Shown: positions 35,349 to 45,790, counted from the first letter of the stretch. The stretch: 64,000 bases of DNA from Candidatus Ribeiella danica (GCA_016717335.1 JADKFS010000019.1:496001-560000), one strand, 5' to 3'. Notes: a model not told the origin generated them from the sequence alone. Made by a program: numbers and translations.

Positions 35349-36578
35349 CTAGCCCACCCCGAACGCCGCCTGGACGTGAAACTCATCGCACACGCGCGCC
35401 TGGCCGTAGCCCTCCGGCCGCCGCTCGCCGAGCCCGTCGAGCTGCAGGTCGGCCAGCCGCTCGTACTCGTCGGCGGTCAGCCCGTCGGGCGCCTGGAACA
35501 CGAACACGCCGCCCATGAGCGTGCACACCGCGCTGGGCTTCGGCGCGTCCCAGGTGACGTGCCAGCCGCCGGTGTAGCCGTAGCCGGCGAACGCGCGCAG
35601 CAGCTCGACCCGCGACGTGAGGCCGGCCGCCTCGCGCAGCATCTCGGCGGTCAGCACCATGGTCGGCCGCCAGCCCTGCTCGAGCAGGATCGCGTCGGAG
35701 AGCAGGTCGACCGTGAACAGCGCGGCGGACTCGGCCAGCTGCCAGCCCGCCCCGCCCAGCGCCCGGTAGATCGCGGCGCGCGTGCGGAACAGCCGGGTCA
35801 GCTCGGCCACGCGCGCGCGCACGTCCTCGCCGCGCTCGGCCGGCAGCGGGCTGGCCTGGAGGCGCACCTGCCCCAGCCCGGTGGTGGTGCGCCCGCCAAT
35901 GTGCCCGATCGCCCGCAGGTCCGCCGCCGGATCGTAGTCGTCGGGCGCGGCCAGGCTGCCCATGAAGCGGCTCGGGCTATCGCTGCGCACGGCCAGCTCG
36001 CGCTCGGCCGGCTGATCGCCCCAGCGGTAGACCCGCCGGGTCGTGACCTCGCTGAGCACCAGCGGCGAGTAGAGCTGCCCATCCTCGGCGGTGCCGCGCC
36101 GGCGGCTGATGCCGACGCGCGTGAGCGCGCGCTGCTGGACCTTGCGCCTGGTCTGCCGGCGCAGGTCGCGCTCGGCCGGCGGCGCGGGCGCGTGGAAGCC
36201 GGCGTCGGCCTCCCACGCGCGCCCGTGCGCGTCGCCCGGCGAGAAGATCAGCGCGGGCGGGCGCAGCTGCTCCCAGCAGACCCGCTCGACCAGCGTGTCG
36301 ATCGGCGGCGCGGCGTCGTCGCCCCTGGGCCGCTCGGCGGTGCGCGGCAGCGGGCGCGACCACCCGTCGCCCTCCCAGGCCGGGTAGGCGTTGTGGCAGC
36401 GGATGGCCCGGAACAGCGCGAGCTGATCCGGCTGCTGGGGCTGGAGCCGCTGCCCGAGCGCGCCGTAGATCGCGCCGCCGGGCACGTAGGGCATGCTGGC
36501 GCGGAACTGCGCGCCCGGCTTGCGCGCCGGGAACGCCAGCGGCGAGAGCGCCTCGACCGTGATCGCGAACAAACGCAT
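35349..36578 (-). CDS. csx10: Csx10, Cas5-type RAMP of subtype III-D
   Basis: A 409-residue RAMP that defines the subtype. The N-terminus is MRLFAITVEALSPLAFPAR with YVPGGAIYGALGQRL near residue 31 (RAMP G-loop equivalent), a central ALTRVGISRRRGTAEDGQLY near 150, and IGGRTTTGLGQVRL near 225. The C-terminal GERRPEGYGQARVCDEFH is the Csx10 hallmark. It is predicted to hold the 5' repeat tag of the crRNA at the foot of the complex. It starts 3 bp after the upstream Cas7 stop. Confidence 0.9.
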   Translation of the reverse strand: MRLFAITVEALSPLAFPARKPGAQFRASMPYVPGGAIYGALGQRLQPQQPDQLALFRAIRCHNAYPAWEGDGWSRPLPRTAERPRGDDAAPPIDTLVERVCWEQLRPPALIFSPGDAHGRAWEADAGFHAPAPPAERDLRRQTRRKVQQRALTRVGISRRRGTAEDGQLYSPLVLSEVTTRRVYRWGDQPAERELAVRSDSPSRFMGSLAAPDDYDPAADLRAIGHIGGRTTTGLGQVRLQASPLPAERGEDVRARVAELTRLFRTRAAIYRALGGAGWQLAESAALFTVDLLSDAILLEQGWRPTMVLTAEMLREAAGLTSRVELLRAFAGYGYTGGWHVTWDAPKPSAVCTLMGGVFVFQAPDGLTADEYERLADLQLDGLGERRPEGYGQARVCDEFHVQAAFGVG

Positions 36579-36581
36579 CGG

Positions 36582-37250
36582 CTATGCCTTCTGCCACTCG
36601 CGCAGCGCCCGCGCGAGCCGCTCGTCGTCGAACTCCTGGCCGCCCCAGGTCGCCGTGGCCGTCACGCCGCCCCAGCCGAGGCCGCGGCTCTTCGCGCCGC
36701 CCCAGCGCGTGTTTAGCCGCAGCCCGGCCAGCAGCAGCGCCAGCTGCGGCTCGCGATCCAGCTCGCCGGCGACGGCCAGCGGGTTGGCGAACTGCGCCGG
36801 GGCGGCGACAGTCTCCTGCATCAGCAGATGCTGATCCTCGGCCACGCCGCGCCGCCGGCTGATGCTGACCGAGGGGCGGATCTGGCCGGCGCGCGCGCGC
36901 CAGCTCGCGTCGATCCCCAGGTCGGGCGGGGCATCCGGCTCGACCAGCGCCAGGTCGGCGAAGCGCAGCGGCGAGCGCTGCCGGCCCGGCGCGCCGAAGA
37001 TCAGCTGAATGGCGCAAGGGTCGGCCGGGTCGGGCGGGGCGCCAAGCTCGGCGACGCGCCAGCCCAGCGCGCGCGCGATCGCCTCGGCGGCGTGGCGGGC
37101 CTTGCCCTTGACCTGCGAGCCGGGGATGATCGGCCGGCCCCAGCCGTCGCGCAGGACGCTCCTGTCGGCGATCGTGCCGGACGAGCCGCCCGCGCCAACG
37201 CTCAGCGGCGTCTCGATCGCAATCGTCAGGCTGATTGTCACGGTGGCCAT
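36582..37250 (-). CDS. Csm3-like Cas7 RAMP of the type III-D complex
   Basis: A 222-residue compact RAMP: SLTIAIETPLSVGAGGSSG, then IADRSVLRDGWGRPIIPGSQ and VKGKARHAAEAI. Asp29 (in IADRSVLRD) sits at the Csm3 catalytic position, so it may also cleave RNA. SPLRFADLALVEP near 95 and GGAKSRGLGWGGV near 190 (Gly-rich loop) complete the fold. It is followed at once by csx10 and preceded by a 204-bp gap after cas10. Confidence 0.88.
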   Translation of the reverse strand: MATVTISLTIAIETPLSVGAGGSSGTIADRSVLRDGWGRPIIPGSQVKGKARHAAEAIARALGWRVAELGAPPDPADPCAIQLIFGAPGRQRSPLRFADLALVEPDAPPDLGIDASWRARAGQIRPSVSISRRRGVAEDQHLLMQETVAAPAQFANPLAVAGELDREPQLALLLAGLRLNTRWGGAKSRGLGWGGVTATATWGGQEFDDERLARALREWQKA

Positions 37251-37300
37251 GCGCTACTCCTAGTACAGCTTTCCAGAAAAGCGTGCCGGTTGTCGCCAAT

Positions 37301-37356
37301 TGGTTCTGCGGTTCTGTGGTTCTGTGGCCGCGGAACTGCAGAACCGCAGAACCGAT
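37301..37356. repeat. Inverted repeat in the cas10-cas7 gap
   Basis: GGTTCTGCGGTTCTG is matched by CAGAACCGCAGAACC about 20 bp later, with the GGTTCTGTGG unit repeated in between. It is another long palindrome between two cas genes. A short GTAGTCGGTAGGCG direct repeat follows at about 37409-37436. The rest of the 204-bp gap holds nothing recognisable. Confidence 0.7.
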
Positions 37357-37454
37357 TGTGGCAGCCCAAACCCGATATGAACTTCCGGAACCTTGTACTA
37401 GTGCCAGTAGTCGGTAGGCGGTAGTCGGTAGGCGGGATAGCTCACGCAAAGCCG

Positions 37455-39632
37455 CTACTGGTCGCGCTGGACGAAGTCGTAGATCTCGGCCAGGTCGGGC
37501 CAGATCGTCTCGTACCCGGCGACGGCGGGCCTGCGCCCGTCGCGCGACGTGGCCTCGGCCGGGCGGTAGATCCAGGGCGCCACGTCCGAGCGCCCGATCG
37601 AGTGCCAGGCGAAGTCGAAGGCGCGCGCGAGCCGATCGCTGGCGCGCGGCTTCAGCCCGCTGGCGCGGGTGTACAGGTAGTCGATCGCGCTGGGCGTGAT
37701 GCCGCCCTCGTGCCGCGCGTCGAGCAGGCGCTGGCGCAGGCGGGCGATCTGCGAGCGCGGGAAGCCGACCTCGCGCAGCGCGCGGGCGGTCGCCAGCAGC
37801 CCCTGCAGCTCGGGCCAGCTGAATGGCCGCCCGGTCAGCCGCATATCGCTCTCGGGCCCGGTGCCGAGCGCGGCGGCGCGAAACGCGGCGATATCGTCCG
37901 AGACCATCGCGATCGACTTGAGCGCCATGAAGTCGACCGCGCCGCCGCCGTCGGCGTGGCGCCCGGCCTGCCGCTTCGCGCTCCTGAGCAGCTCCTCGGC
38001 CAGGTCGCGCAGGAAGAAGATCGGCGCGCGCGCCTGGGCGATCAGCACGCCGGCCGAGAGGCCGATCCACGGGGTGTAGCCGGCGAAGTCGCGCCCGTCG
38101 TCGGGCGGCGGCGCCTGGTAGCGGCCGGCAAGCACGCGCGGCTGGTCGGGCTCGCGCCGGCGCATGAAGCGCTCGAACTCGTAGCCGATCGTCAGCGCGA
38201 TCTCGATCGCGGCGCTGCCCGGCACGATCAGCAGCAGGTCGTCGCCGCCGATCGTCAGGATCTCGAACGGGTGCACCCAGCGCCGCTCGGGCTGCGGCTG
38301 GTCGTCGCCCTGCAGGAAGACCTCGGCCGGGCGGAGGTGCCTGGCCAGCGCGCGGAAGACCGCGCAGTGCGCGGCGTCGCCCAGGCCGCGCGAGAGCGCC
38401 GCGTAGTCCTCGGGCGTGCCGGCCCGCGCGATCGCCCGGCCGACGCTATTGCCGTCGGCGTAGATCAGCCCGATGTAGCGCTCGGGCCGTGATGCCTGGC
38501 CGATCTCGCCGACGTCGCGCGCCGAGAGCACGCGATCGCCCTGCTCTCGCAGCCGGCCCTCGGCGCGCAGCTGCTCGATCCGCTGGTAGTACGCGCTGGC
38601 GCGGTGCTCCTCGGCCCACACCTCGCGCTCCCAGCGCGAGATGCCGGGGGCGGAGGCGAGCGGCTGCTCGGGCAGAAACCGGCTCTCCCACGGCAGCGGA
38701 AGCTCTGGAGCGCCCTCGTGGCCAAAGGCGCGCTCGTACCAGTCGAGCGCCGCGCCGGGCCGCTTGACCTGCTGGCCGACGTAGAGCTTGCGAGCCGAGG
38801 CCTCGCTGAGCAGCGGCTGGTCGGGCGTGGGCACCTGCACCACGGCAGACCGGATGCCGCTGGTCGCGCAGCGCGCCGCCCAGGGCTGCAGCTGGTCGTG
38901 CGGGATGTCGCGCCGCAGCGGGTTGCCGTCGGCCTCCGCCTCGCCGAGCGACTCGCGCCGGCGGCCGGCCAGCGTCGCGAGATAGGTCACCAGCTCGCCG
39001 AAGGTCTTGCGGCGGAAGAAGCGCGCGTCGGGGACCTCGCCCGGCTCGCCGCCGTAGTACGACTCGAGCAGCCGGCGCAGGTCCGGGTCGGCCCAGTGGT
39101 CGCGGAACTGCTCGACCCAGTAGTCGAGCGGGCGCAGGCCGTAGCCGATCTCGAGCAGCTGGAAGGTCGCGCTGACGGCCACGCTGTTGGCCAGCAGCGT
39201 CTCGCGCGCGTAGGTGCGCTCGATCTCGGCCGCCAGCTCGGCGGCGTGGTGGGCCGGCGCGAAGGCCAGCAGGTTGCCGCCGCTGGCGTAGACGATCGAG
39301 TCGCGGCGCAGGCCCGCGTCATCCCAGAGCCGGGGCAGATCGATCGTATTGATGCGGTCGAGCAGCGCCGAGGCGCCGCGGATCTCGGGCAGGCTCGGCG
39401 CCTCGAACACATAGCCCTTGATCTTCGTCGCGCCGCCGTAGACCAGCGCGAGCCGGTCGCGCCCGCCGGGCAGCCGCCGCTCGATGCGCTCCTGCATGTC
39501 GGCGAGCTGCGCGCGCCCCGGCCGCTCCGGGCGCTCGAGCACCTCCCGGACGAGATCCTCAAGCGCGCGCGCAGGCGGCCCGCCGCCAATGGCGAGGCAT
39601 GCCGCAATCGCGCTGGCAAACGAGTCGGGCAA
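37455..39632 (-). CDS. cas10: Cas10 of subtype III-D (HD-less, cyclase motif intact)
   Basis: A 725-residue large subunit of the type III effector. Palm 1 lies around residues 60-170 (VYASGGNLLAFAP). Palm 2 starts with YIGLIYADGNSVG (DGN at 393-395) and has the intact cyclase motif EILTIGGDDLLLIV (GGDD 462-465), so it can probably make cyclic oligoadenylate. No N-terminal HD nuclease is present; the protein begins close to palm 1, as in many III-D Cas10s. Near residues 255-290 the usual zinc-ribbon Cys pairs are mostly lost (CATSGIRSA ... LLSEASARKLYVGQ keeps one Cys). The start is a TTG at 39632 with GGGAG six bases upstream. Confidence 0.92.
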   Translation of the reverse strand: MPDSFASAIAACLAIGGGPPARALEDLVREVLERPERPGRAQLADMQERIERRLPGGRDRLALVYGGATKIKGYVFEAPSLPEIRGASALLDRINTIDLPRLWDDAGLRRDSIVYASGGNLLAFAPAHHAAELAAEIERTYARETLLANSVAVSATFQLLEIGYGLRPLDYWVEQFRDHWADPDLRRLLESYYGGEPGEVPDARFFRRKTFGELVTYLATLAGRRRESLGEAEADGNPLRRDIPHDQLQPWAARCATSGIRSAVVQVPTPDQPLLSEASARKLYVGQQVKRPGAALDWYERAFGHEGAPELPLPWESRFLPEQPLASAPGISRWEREVWAEEHRASAYYQRIEQLRAEGRLREQGDRVLSARDVGEIGQASRPERYIGLIYADGNSVGRAIARAGTPEDYAALSRGLGDAAHCAVFRALARHLRPAEVFLQGDDQPQPERRWVHPFEILTIGGDDLLLIVPGSAAIEIALTIGYEFERFMRRREPDQPRVLAGRYQAPPPDDGRDFAGYTPWIGLSAGVLIAQARAPIFFLRDLAEELLRSAKRQAGRHADGGGAVDFMALKSIAMVSDDIAAFRAAALGTGPESDMRLTGRPFSWPELQGLLATARALREVGFPRSQIARLRQRLLDARHEGGITPSAIDYLYTRASGLKPRASDRLARAFDFAWHSIGRSDVAPWIYRPAEATSRDGRRPAVAGYETIWPDLAEIYDFVQRDQ

Positions 39633-39688
39633 CGTGGCTCCCTCTTCTCCCTGCGGCCTGAGTTCAACAGCCTTTGGATCAAAACCCT

Positions 39689-39937
39689 TCAGAGCGGGCC
39701 GGCGATCCTCACAGCAATAGACTGCGATGGTAGCGCGATCGTGTTTTCCGTCGCCAACCTCTTCGTCGCGAGCCAGTGGGCGTTCCAGAGGTGTAGCGAG
39801 GCCACATCCGTGGGTCGTACGATGTCGCCAAACTCTTCAGCGCGAGTCACGACACCATACTCTATGGGCCTCCGGCGCGCCGGATCTTGCACTTTGTTAA
39901 GAAATTCTTGAGATCGCGCCGGCGCGCGTGGTCTCAT
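39689..39937 (-). pseudogene. Small unrecognised ORF or gene relic upstream of cas10
   Basis: An 82-residue frame (from ATG 39937) in a patch that is clearly less GC-rich than the surroundings. It reads FLNKVQDPARRRPIEYGVV, RAEEFGDIVRPTDVASLHLW and a tail. Its composition is protein-like but I do not recognise a family, and it has no good ribosome site. It could be a decayed fragment of a transferred gene or the cas10 leader region. Confidence 0.3.
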
Positions 39938-39949
39938 GATATGAGTGAC

Positions 39950-40380
39950 AAATTGCCGGGTGGTTTTTTCGTTGGCTCTTGCGGGGCGCTGCGCCCCGAC
40001 CCCCTCCGGCAAATCAGGCCGCCTCAATTGCGATCGTCGTGGCGCATGCCTGGCACTATTCCGAGCACGGCCTGTGCATATCCCGCCGCGCCTGGATTCA
40101 GCCGGGCATGCGCATCAAGCATTGCAAACGAGGCGGGATTGCTTTTGGGGTCCAGGGGCGAAGCCCCGGCCGGGGGGCGGCGGGGGTGGCGGCCCACCCC
40201 CGCCCGCGCGCCGCGCAGGCGAGCTGGGCTGAGGCGGCAGACGACCTGGGCACGGGGGCGCAGGGGCGCGCAGCCCTCCCGCGGGGCACGGGGGCGCGCA
40301 GCCCTCCCGCGGGGCGCAGGGGCGCGCAGCCCTCCCGCGGGGCACGGGGGCGCGCAGCCCCCGGCAAAAAGCGGAGTTAT
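39950..40380. repeat. GC-rich dispersed element (leader, one ~110-bp unit and ~29-bp tandem hairpin units)
   Basis: Starts with GGGGCGCTGCGCCCCGACCC, the leader CTCCGGCAAA (40004) and GTCGTGGCGCATGCC. The unit GGATTCAGCCGGGCATGCGC (from 40092) follows, with TTTTGGGGTCCAGGGGCGAA and GGGGCGGCGGGGGTGGCGGC. Four near-identical units GGCGCGCAGCCCTCCCGCGG then run in tandem at about 40264-40350. With the relic ORF this explains most of the 826-bp gap between cas10 and galT; the remaining stretch before galT shows only a weak GATAAT at 40385. Confidence 0.85.
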
Positions 40381-40458
40381 ATGCGATAATCTCCCCCGGA
40401 GCACCATCACAATCCCGGAGCGCCGCGCCGCCCGCCGGGGGGGAAGGAAATCACCACG

Positions 40459-41574
40459 ATGCAGCGATCGGCCGACGAGCAGCCGGGGGTCTGGGAGGAG
40501 CGCTGGCACCCGCTGCGCGAGGAGTGGGTGATCGTGGCGGCGCACCGCCAGGCCCGGCCCTGGATCGGCGCGATGGTCGCGACGCCCGACGACCGGCCGC
40601 CGGCCTACCTGCCCGACTGCTACCTCTGCCCCGGCAACCTGCGCGTGAGCGGCGCGCGCAACCCCGGCTACGCCGGCGTGTATGTGTTCGACAACGACCA
40701 CCCCTGCGTCGGGCCGGACGCGCCGGACGCGCCCGCGCAGCCGCCCGCGCCCTACCGCGTGCGCCGCGCCGACGGGCTGGCGCGCGTGATCTGCTACAGC
40801 CCGCGCCACGACCTGACCGTCGCCGAGATGGACACGCACGCGATCGCGGCGATCGTCCAGACCTGGCAGCGGCAGACGCGCGACCTCGGCGCGCGGCCGG
40901 AGGTGCGCCAGGTGCTGATCTTCGAGAACAAGGGCGAGGTGGTCGGCGTCTCGAACCCGCACCCGCACGGCCAGATCTACGCGACCAACTTCACCTGGAA
41001 GACCCTCGATGCCGAGCTGGCGGCCCAGCGGCGCTACGCCGCCGACACCGGGCGCGGCCTGTTCGCCGACATCATCGCGGCCGAGCAGGCCGACGGGCGC
41101 CGGATCTTGTTCGAGGACGAGCGCGCGATCGCCTTCGTGCCGTACTTCGCGCGCTACGCCTACGAGGTCTACGTCGCGCCGAAGCGCGCCGCGCCGCACT
41201 GCTCCGGGCTGACCGACGCCGAGGTGGACAGCCTGGCGCTGGCGCTGAAGAGCGTGACCGTGCGCCTCGACAACCTGTGGCGGCAGCCGTTCCCCTACGT
41301 GATGCCGCTGCACCAGGCGCCGACCGACGGCGGCGACTACCGCGACTTCCACTTCTTCATCGGCTTCCTGCCGCCGCTGCGCCGGCCGAGCGTGCTCAAG
41401 TACCTCGCCGGGCCCGAGATCGGCGGCGGGAACTTCCTGAGCGATACGTCGCCCGAAGACAAGGCCGCCGAGCTGCGCGCCGCGCCGGCCGTCCACTACC
41501 GAGAAAGGAGCTGGGAGCCAGCAGGCACGGGTCAGAATGCGGCATCGCAATCCAGCGGCTCTTCTGGCCGCTGA
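40459..41574 (+). CDS. galT: Galactose-1-phosphate uridylyltransferase family protein
   Basis: A 371-residue HIT-superfamily nucleotidyltransferase. Zinc Cys pair CYLC at residues 54-57, the catalytic VGVSNPHPHGQIYA with His168 and His170 (His170 would form the uridylyl-enzyme), and a C-terminal half with YEVYVAPKRAAPHCSGL and GGNFLSDTSPEDKA. It transfers UMP between UDP-glucose and galactose-1-phosphate in the Leloir pathway; given the neighbouring arabinokinase-like gene it may use another sugar-1-phosphate. The last 20 or so residues (after AVHYRERSW) look non-conserved. Confidence 0.92.
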   Translation: MQRSADEQPGVWEERWHPLREEWVIVAAHRQARPWIGAMVATPDDRPPAYLPDCYLCPGNLRVSGARNPGYAGVYVFDNDHPCVGPDAPDAPAQPPAPYRVRRADGLARVICYSPRHDLTVAEMDTHAIAAIVQTWQRQTRDLGARPEVRQVLIFENKGEVVGVSNPHPHGQIYATNFTWKTLDAELAAQRRYAADTGRGLFADIIAAEQADGRRILFEDERAIAFVPYFARYAYEVYVAPKRAAPHCSGLTDAEVDSLALALKSVTVRLDNLWRQPFPYVMPLHQAPTDGGDYRDFHFFIGFLPPLRRPSVLKYLAGPEIGGGNFLSDTSPEDKAAELRAAPAVHYRERSWEPAGTGQNAASQSSGSSGR

Positions 41575-41588
41575 CCCTTGGCTCCTGA

Positions 41589-42644
<1,056 letters not shown>

Positions 42645-42700
42645 CAGCGAGCAACATGCTTAAGCGGCAGATCTCACAAGGCTTCTGAAGGAATACCGCT

Positions 42701-44176
42701 ATGTGGCGCCTCGCGCACGCTCCGCCGCACAACCTGCCCGACCTGGCGCGCTTCCTCGCGGCGATCGAGCGAAACGCCGACTTTTTCGCCGCCGGCGCGC
42801 CGCTGGTGGTGGCGCGCGCGCCCGGCCGGCTCGACCTGATGGGCGGGATCGCCGACTACTCGGGCGCGCTGGTGCTGCAGCTGCCGCTTGGGGTCGCCAC
42901 GTTCGTCGCCGCGCAGGCCAGCCCCGAGCCGCGCGTGACCATCCGCAGCCTGACGATCGGCCAGGACGACTCCGAGCCGGAGGTCGCGATCGCGCTGGGC
43001 GACCTGGCGCCGGGCGGCACGCCGCTGGAGTACGGCGCCGCGCGCGCGCTGCTTTCGGGCGACCCGCGCCGGCACTGGGCCGCCTACGTCGCCGGCGCGC
43101 TGCCGGTGCTGGCGCACGAGCGCGGCCTGCCGATCCGGCCGGGGCTGCGCCTGCTGATCGACTCGGACGTGCCGGCCGGGAAAGGGGTCAGCTCCTCGGC
43201 CGCGATCGAGGTCGCCGCGATGCGGGCGATCTGCGCGATCTACGGCGTCGAGCTGAGCGGCCGCGAGCTGGCGATCCTGTGCCAGCAGGTCGAGAACCTG
43301 GTGGTCGGCGCACCCTGCGGTGTGATGGACCAGATGACCTCGGCCTGCGGCGAGCAGGGCCGGCTGCTGGCGCTGCTGTGCCAGCCGGCCGAGCTGGAGC
43401 CGCCGGTCGCGCTGCCGGCCGAGCTGGAGGTCTGGGGGATCGACTCGGGCATCCGCCACGCCGTCACCGGCGCCGACTACGGCTCGGTGCGGGTCGGCGC
43501 CTTCATGGGCTACCGGATTATCGCCGACCTGGCCGGGCTGCCGGCCGAGCGCGCGGGACACGGGACGATCGCGGTCGACGACCCGCGCTGGCGCGGCTAC
43601 CTGGCCAACGTCGCGCCGTCGCTGTGGGAGACCAACTACCGCGACCGCGTGCCCGAGGCGCTGGGCGGCGCGGCCTTCCTGGCGCGCTACGGCGGCACGA
43701 CCGATCGGGTGACCCGGGTCGACCCGGCGCGGACCTACGCGGTGCGCCGGCCGGCCGCGCACCCGATCTACGAGCACCAGCGCGTGCGGCTGTTTCGCCG
43801 GCTGCTGGCGGCCGCGCCGAGCGACGAGGAGCAGCGCGGGCTGCTCGGCGAGCTGATGTACCAGTCGCACGCCAGCTACAGCGCGTGCGGGCTCGGCTCG
43901 GACGGAACCGACCGGCTGGTCGAGCTGGTGCGCGCGGCCGGGCCGGTCGCCGGGCTGTACGGCGCCAAGATTACCGGCGGCGGCAGCGGCGGGACCGTCG
44001 CGGTGCTGGCGCGGCGCGGCTGCCTTGCGGCGGTGCGCGACATCGCCGCGCGCTACGAGCGCGAGACCGGCCGCGCCGCGGCGATCATGGGCGGCTCCTC
44101 GCCCGGCGCGGCGGCGTACGGCGTGCTGCGGCTCGCGCCCGTGACGGCGCGCCGCGCCCCGGACGATGGACGATAG
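42701..44176 (+). CDS. GHMP kinase, L-arabinokinase/galactokinase-like
   Basis: A 491-residue GHMP sugar kinase. Substrate block APGRLDLMGGIADYSG at residues 40-55, ATP-binding PAGKGVSSSAAIEVAA at 158-173, and the third motif AKITGGGSGGTVAV near 425. The MGGIADYSG, KGVSSSAA and VGAPCGVMDQMTSACGE patterns are those I associate with the kinase domain of plant L-arabinokinase rather than with bacterial GalK (which has GEHTDYN-type motifs). Predicted to phosphorylate an aldose at C1, giving the substrate of the GalT-like enzyme. Confidence 0.85.
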   Translation: MWRLAHAPPHNLPDLARFLAAIERNADFFAAGAPLVVARAPGRLDLMGGIADYSGALVLQLPLGVATFVAAQASPEPRVTIRSLTIGQDDSEPEVAIALGDLAPGGTPLEYGAARALLSGDPRRHWAAYVAGALPVLAHERGLPIRPGLRLLIDSDVPAGKGVSSSAAIEVAAMRAICAIYGVELSGRELAILCQQVENLVVGAPCGVMDQMTSACGEQGRLLALLCQPAELEPPVALPAELEVWGIDSGIRHAVTGADYGSVRVGAFMGYRIIADLAGLPAERAGHGTIAVDDPRWRGYLANVAPSLWETNYRDRVPEALGGAAFLARYGGTTDRVTRVDPARTYAVRRPAAHPIYEHQRVRLFRRLLAAAPSDEEQRGLLGELMYQSHASYSACGLGSDGTDRLVELVRAAGPVAGLYGAKITGGGSGGTVAVLARRGCLAAVRDIAARYERETGRAAAIMGGSSPGAAAYGVLRLAPVTARRAPDDGR

Positions 44177-44257
44177 ACCAGCGCGGCGCGCTGCATCCCG
44201 CCCCCTCGGAATATTGCCGGGCATGCGCCACGATGGATAAAAGGAGCGACACACCCG

Positions 44258-45280
44258 ATGACAACGCGCTCGCCCTCCGACACCACCGTGCTGGCCGGGC
44301 TCGATCTGCCGATCCTGCGCGCGCGCGTGACGATGCGGCTGCTTGAGGATGCGGCGCTGCCGGCCTACAAGGGCGGCATGCTGCGCGGCGGCTTCGGCTA
44401 CGCCTTCCAGCGCTCGTCCTGCCCGCAGGCCTGCTGGGGCGACTCGCAGCACTGCGCCGTCGGCACGCTCTGCCCCTACCGCTGGATCTTCGAGACCCCA
44501 CACCCGCCCGACGTGACGCACCTGCACGACCTGCAGGACGTGCCGCGCCCGTTCGTGATCGAGCCGCCGCTCGACGGCCGCACCCGCTATGGCGCCGGCG
44601 ACGCGCTCGAGTTCGGCCTGGTGCTGATCGGCCGCGGGATCGACCAGCTGGCCTACTTCCTGTTCGGCTTCGAGCAGCTCGGCCGCATGGGCCTGGGGCG
44701 CAGGCGCGCTCCCGCGCGGCTCGAGCGGGTCGAGGCGCTCGCGCCCTGGCAGCCGACCGGCCAGGCGATCTACCAGGACGGCCGCGCGCTCGCCGGGGCC
44801 GACATGACTGGCGGCGCGCGCCGGGGCGCCCTCTACGACGCGGCGCAGCTCGCCGCGCGCGCGGCCGAGCTGCCGGGCGACCTGCGGCTGCGCATCCGCA
44901 CTCCGCTGCGCGTCAAGTCGCGCGGCGAGCTGCTGCGGGCGATCGACCCGGCCGCGCTGGCGCAGGCGGCCTGCTGGCGGCTCAACGCCCTGGCGACCTT
45001 CCACGGCGGCGGGCCCTGGCCGGTCGACCATCGCGCGATCGTCGAACAGGCCCGCGGCGTCGCGGTGGAGCAGGCCCAGGTGCGCTGGGAGGACTGGGAG
45101 CGCACGTCGACGCGCGGGCCCGAGCCGAAGACGATGACGCTCGGCGGCATGATCGGCGTGGCGGTGCTGCGCGGCGCCTCGCCGGACGTGCGGGCAGTCC
45201 TGCTCGCCGCCAGCCTGGTGCACCTGGGCAAAGCCTGCGTGTTCGGCCACGGCGAGTACCGGCTCGAACCGCTACGGTAA
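44258..45280 (+). CDS. cas6: Cas6-type CRISPR pre-crRNA processing RAMP endoribonuclease
   Basis: A 340-residue RAMP protein of the Cas6 group with two ferredoxin-like halves. N-terminal LPAYKGGMLRGGFGYAFQRS near residue 33, Cys-containing CPQACWGDSQHC and GTLCPYRWIFE (typical of this subgroup), GLVLIGRGIDQLAYFLFGFE, and the C-terminal Gly-rich loop GKACVFGHGEYRLE near 324-337. It cuts CRISPR repeat RNA to give crRNA for the III-D complex encoded on the other strand. It is separated from that operon by galT, the phosphatase and the GHMP kinase. No CRISPR array is visible nearby. Confidence 0.87.
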   Translation: MTTRSPSDTTVLAGLDLPILRARVTMRLLEDAALPAYKGGMLRGGFGYAFQRSSCPQACWGDSQHCAVGTLCPYRWIFETPHPPDVTHLHDLQDVPRPFVIEPPLDGRTRYGAGDALEFGLVLIGRGIDQLAYFLFGFEQLGRMGLGRRRAPARLERVEALAPWQPTGQAIYQDGRALAGADMTGGARRGALYDAAQLAARAAELPGDLRLRIRTPLRVKSRGELLRAIDPAALAQAACWRLNALATFHGGGPWPVDHRAIVEQARGVAVEQAQVRWEDWERTSTRGPEPKTMTLGGMIGVAVLRGASPDVRAVLLAASLVHLGKACVFGHGEYRLEPLR

Positions 45281-45292
45281 ACCTGCAGTGCG

Positions 45293-45625
45293 ATGACCAG
45301 GTGACCAGGTGACAAGATGACAAGATGACAAGATGACAAGATGACAAGATGACAGCGTGCCAACGTGCCAACGTGCCAACGTGCCAACAGGCTTGGAACG
45401 ATCGGGCCGGAATGTGGATGGGCAGGCGCCACAGGATCGGACGTGAGACGGCCTCCATTGCCGGAGGGGGGCCGGGGGAACCGGCGCGGGTTCCCCCGGG
45501 CGGGGGGCCGGGGGCGCAGCGCCCCGGAGAAAAGATGACCAGGTGACCAGGTGACAAGATGACAAGATGACAAGATGACAAGATGACAAGATGACAGCGT
45601 GCCAACGTGCCAACGTGCCAACCAA
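45293..45625. repeat. Octamer microsatellites (GACAAGAT)n and (GTGCCAAC)n, two blocks
   Basis: Block one (45293-45391): GGTGACCA, then five GACAAGAT units, then four GTGCCAAC units. Block two (45538-45622) repeats the same order. Between and after them lie two reverse-oriented copies of the CTCCGGCAA...GCATGCC leader (about 45415-45480 and 45660-45740) with C/G hairpins. This explains most of the 677-bp gap between cas6 and dnaN; no gene is seen. Confidence 0.9.
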
Positions 45626-45760
45626 CAGGCGTGCAATCGGGAACGATGGCGGGCCGGTGCCCCCGCCCGGCCGGAATGTGGATGGGCATGCGCCACAGGA
45701 TCGGACGTGAGACGGCCTCCATTGCCGGAGGGGGGCCGGGGGCGCAGCGCCCCGGATGAA

Positions 45761-45790
45761 TTGCCCGCCATGCCCCACCTATGCTATAAT
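45761..45790 (+). promoter_or_regulatory. Sigma-70-type promoter for dnaN
   Basis: TTGCCC (45761-45766) and a consensus TATAAT (45785-45790) are separated by 18 bp, about 168 bp upstream of the dnaN ATG. The leader is not repeat DNA. This is one of the best matches to a housekeeping promoter in the window. Confidence 0.6.
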
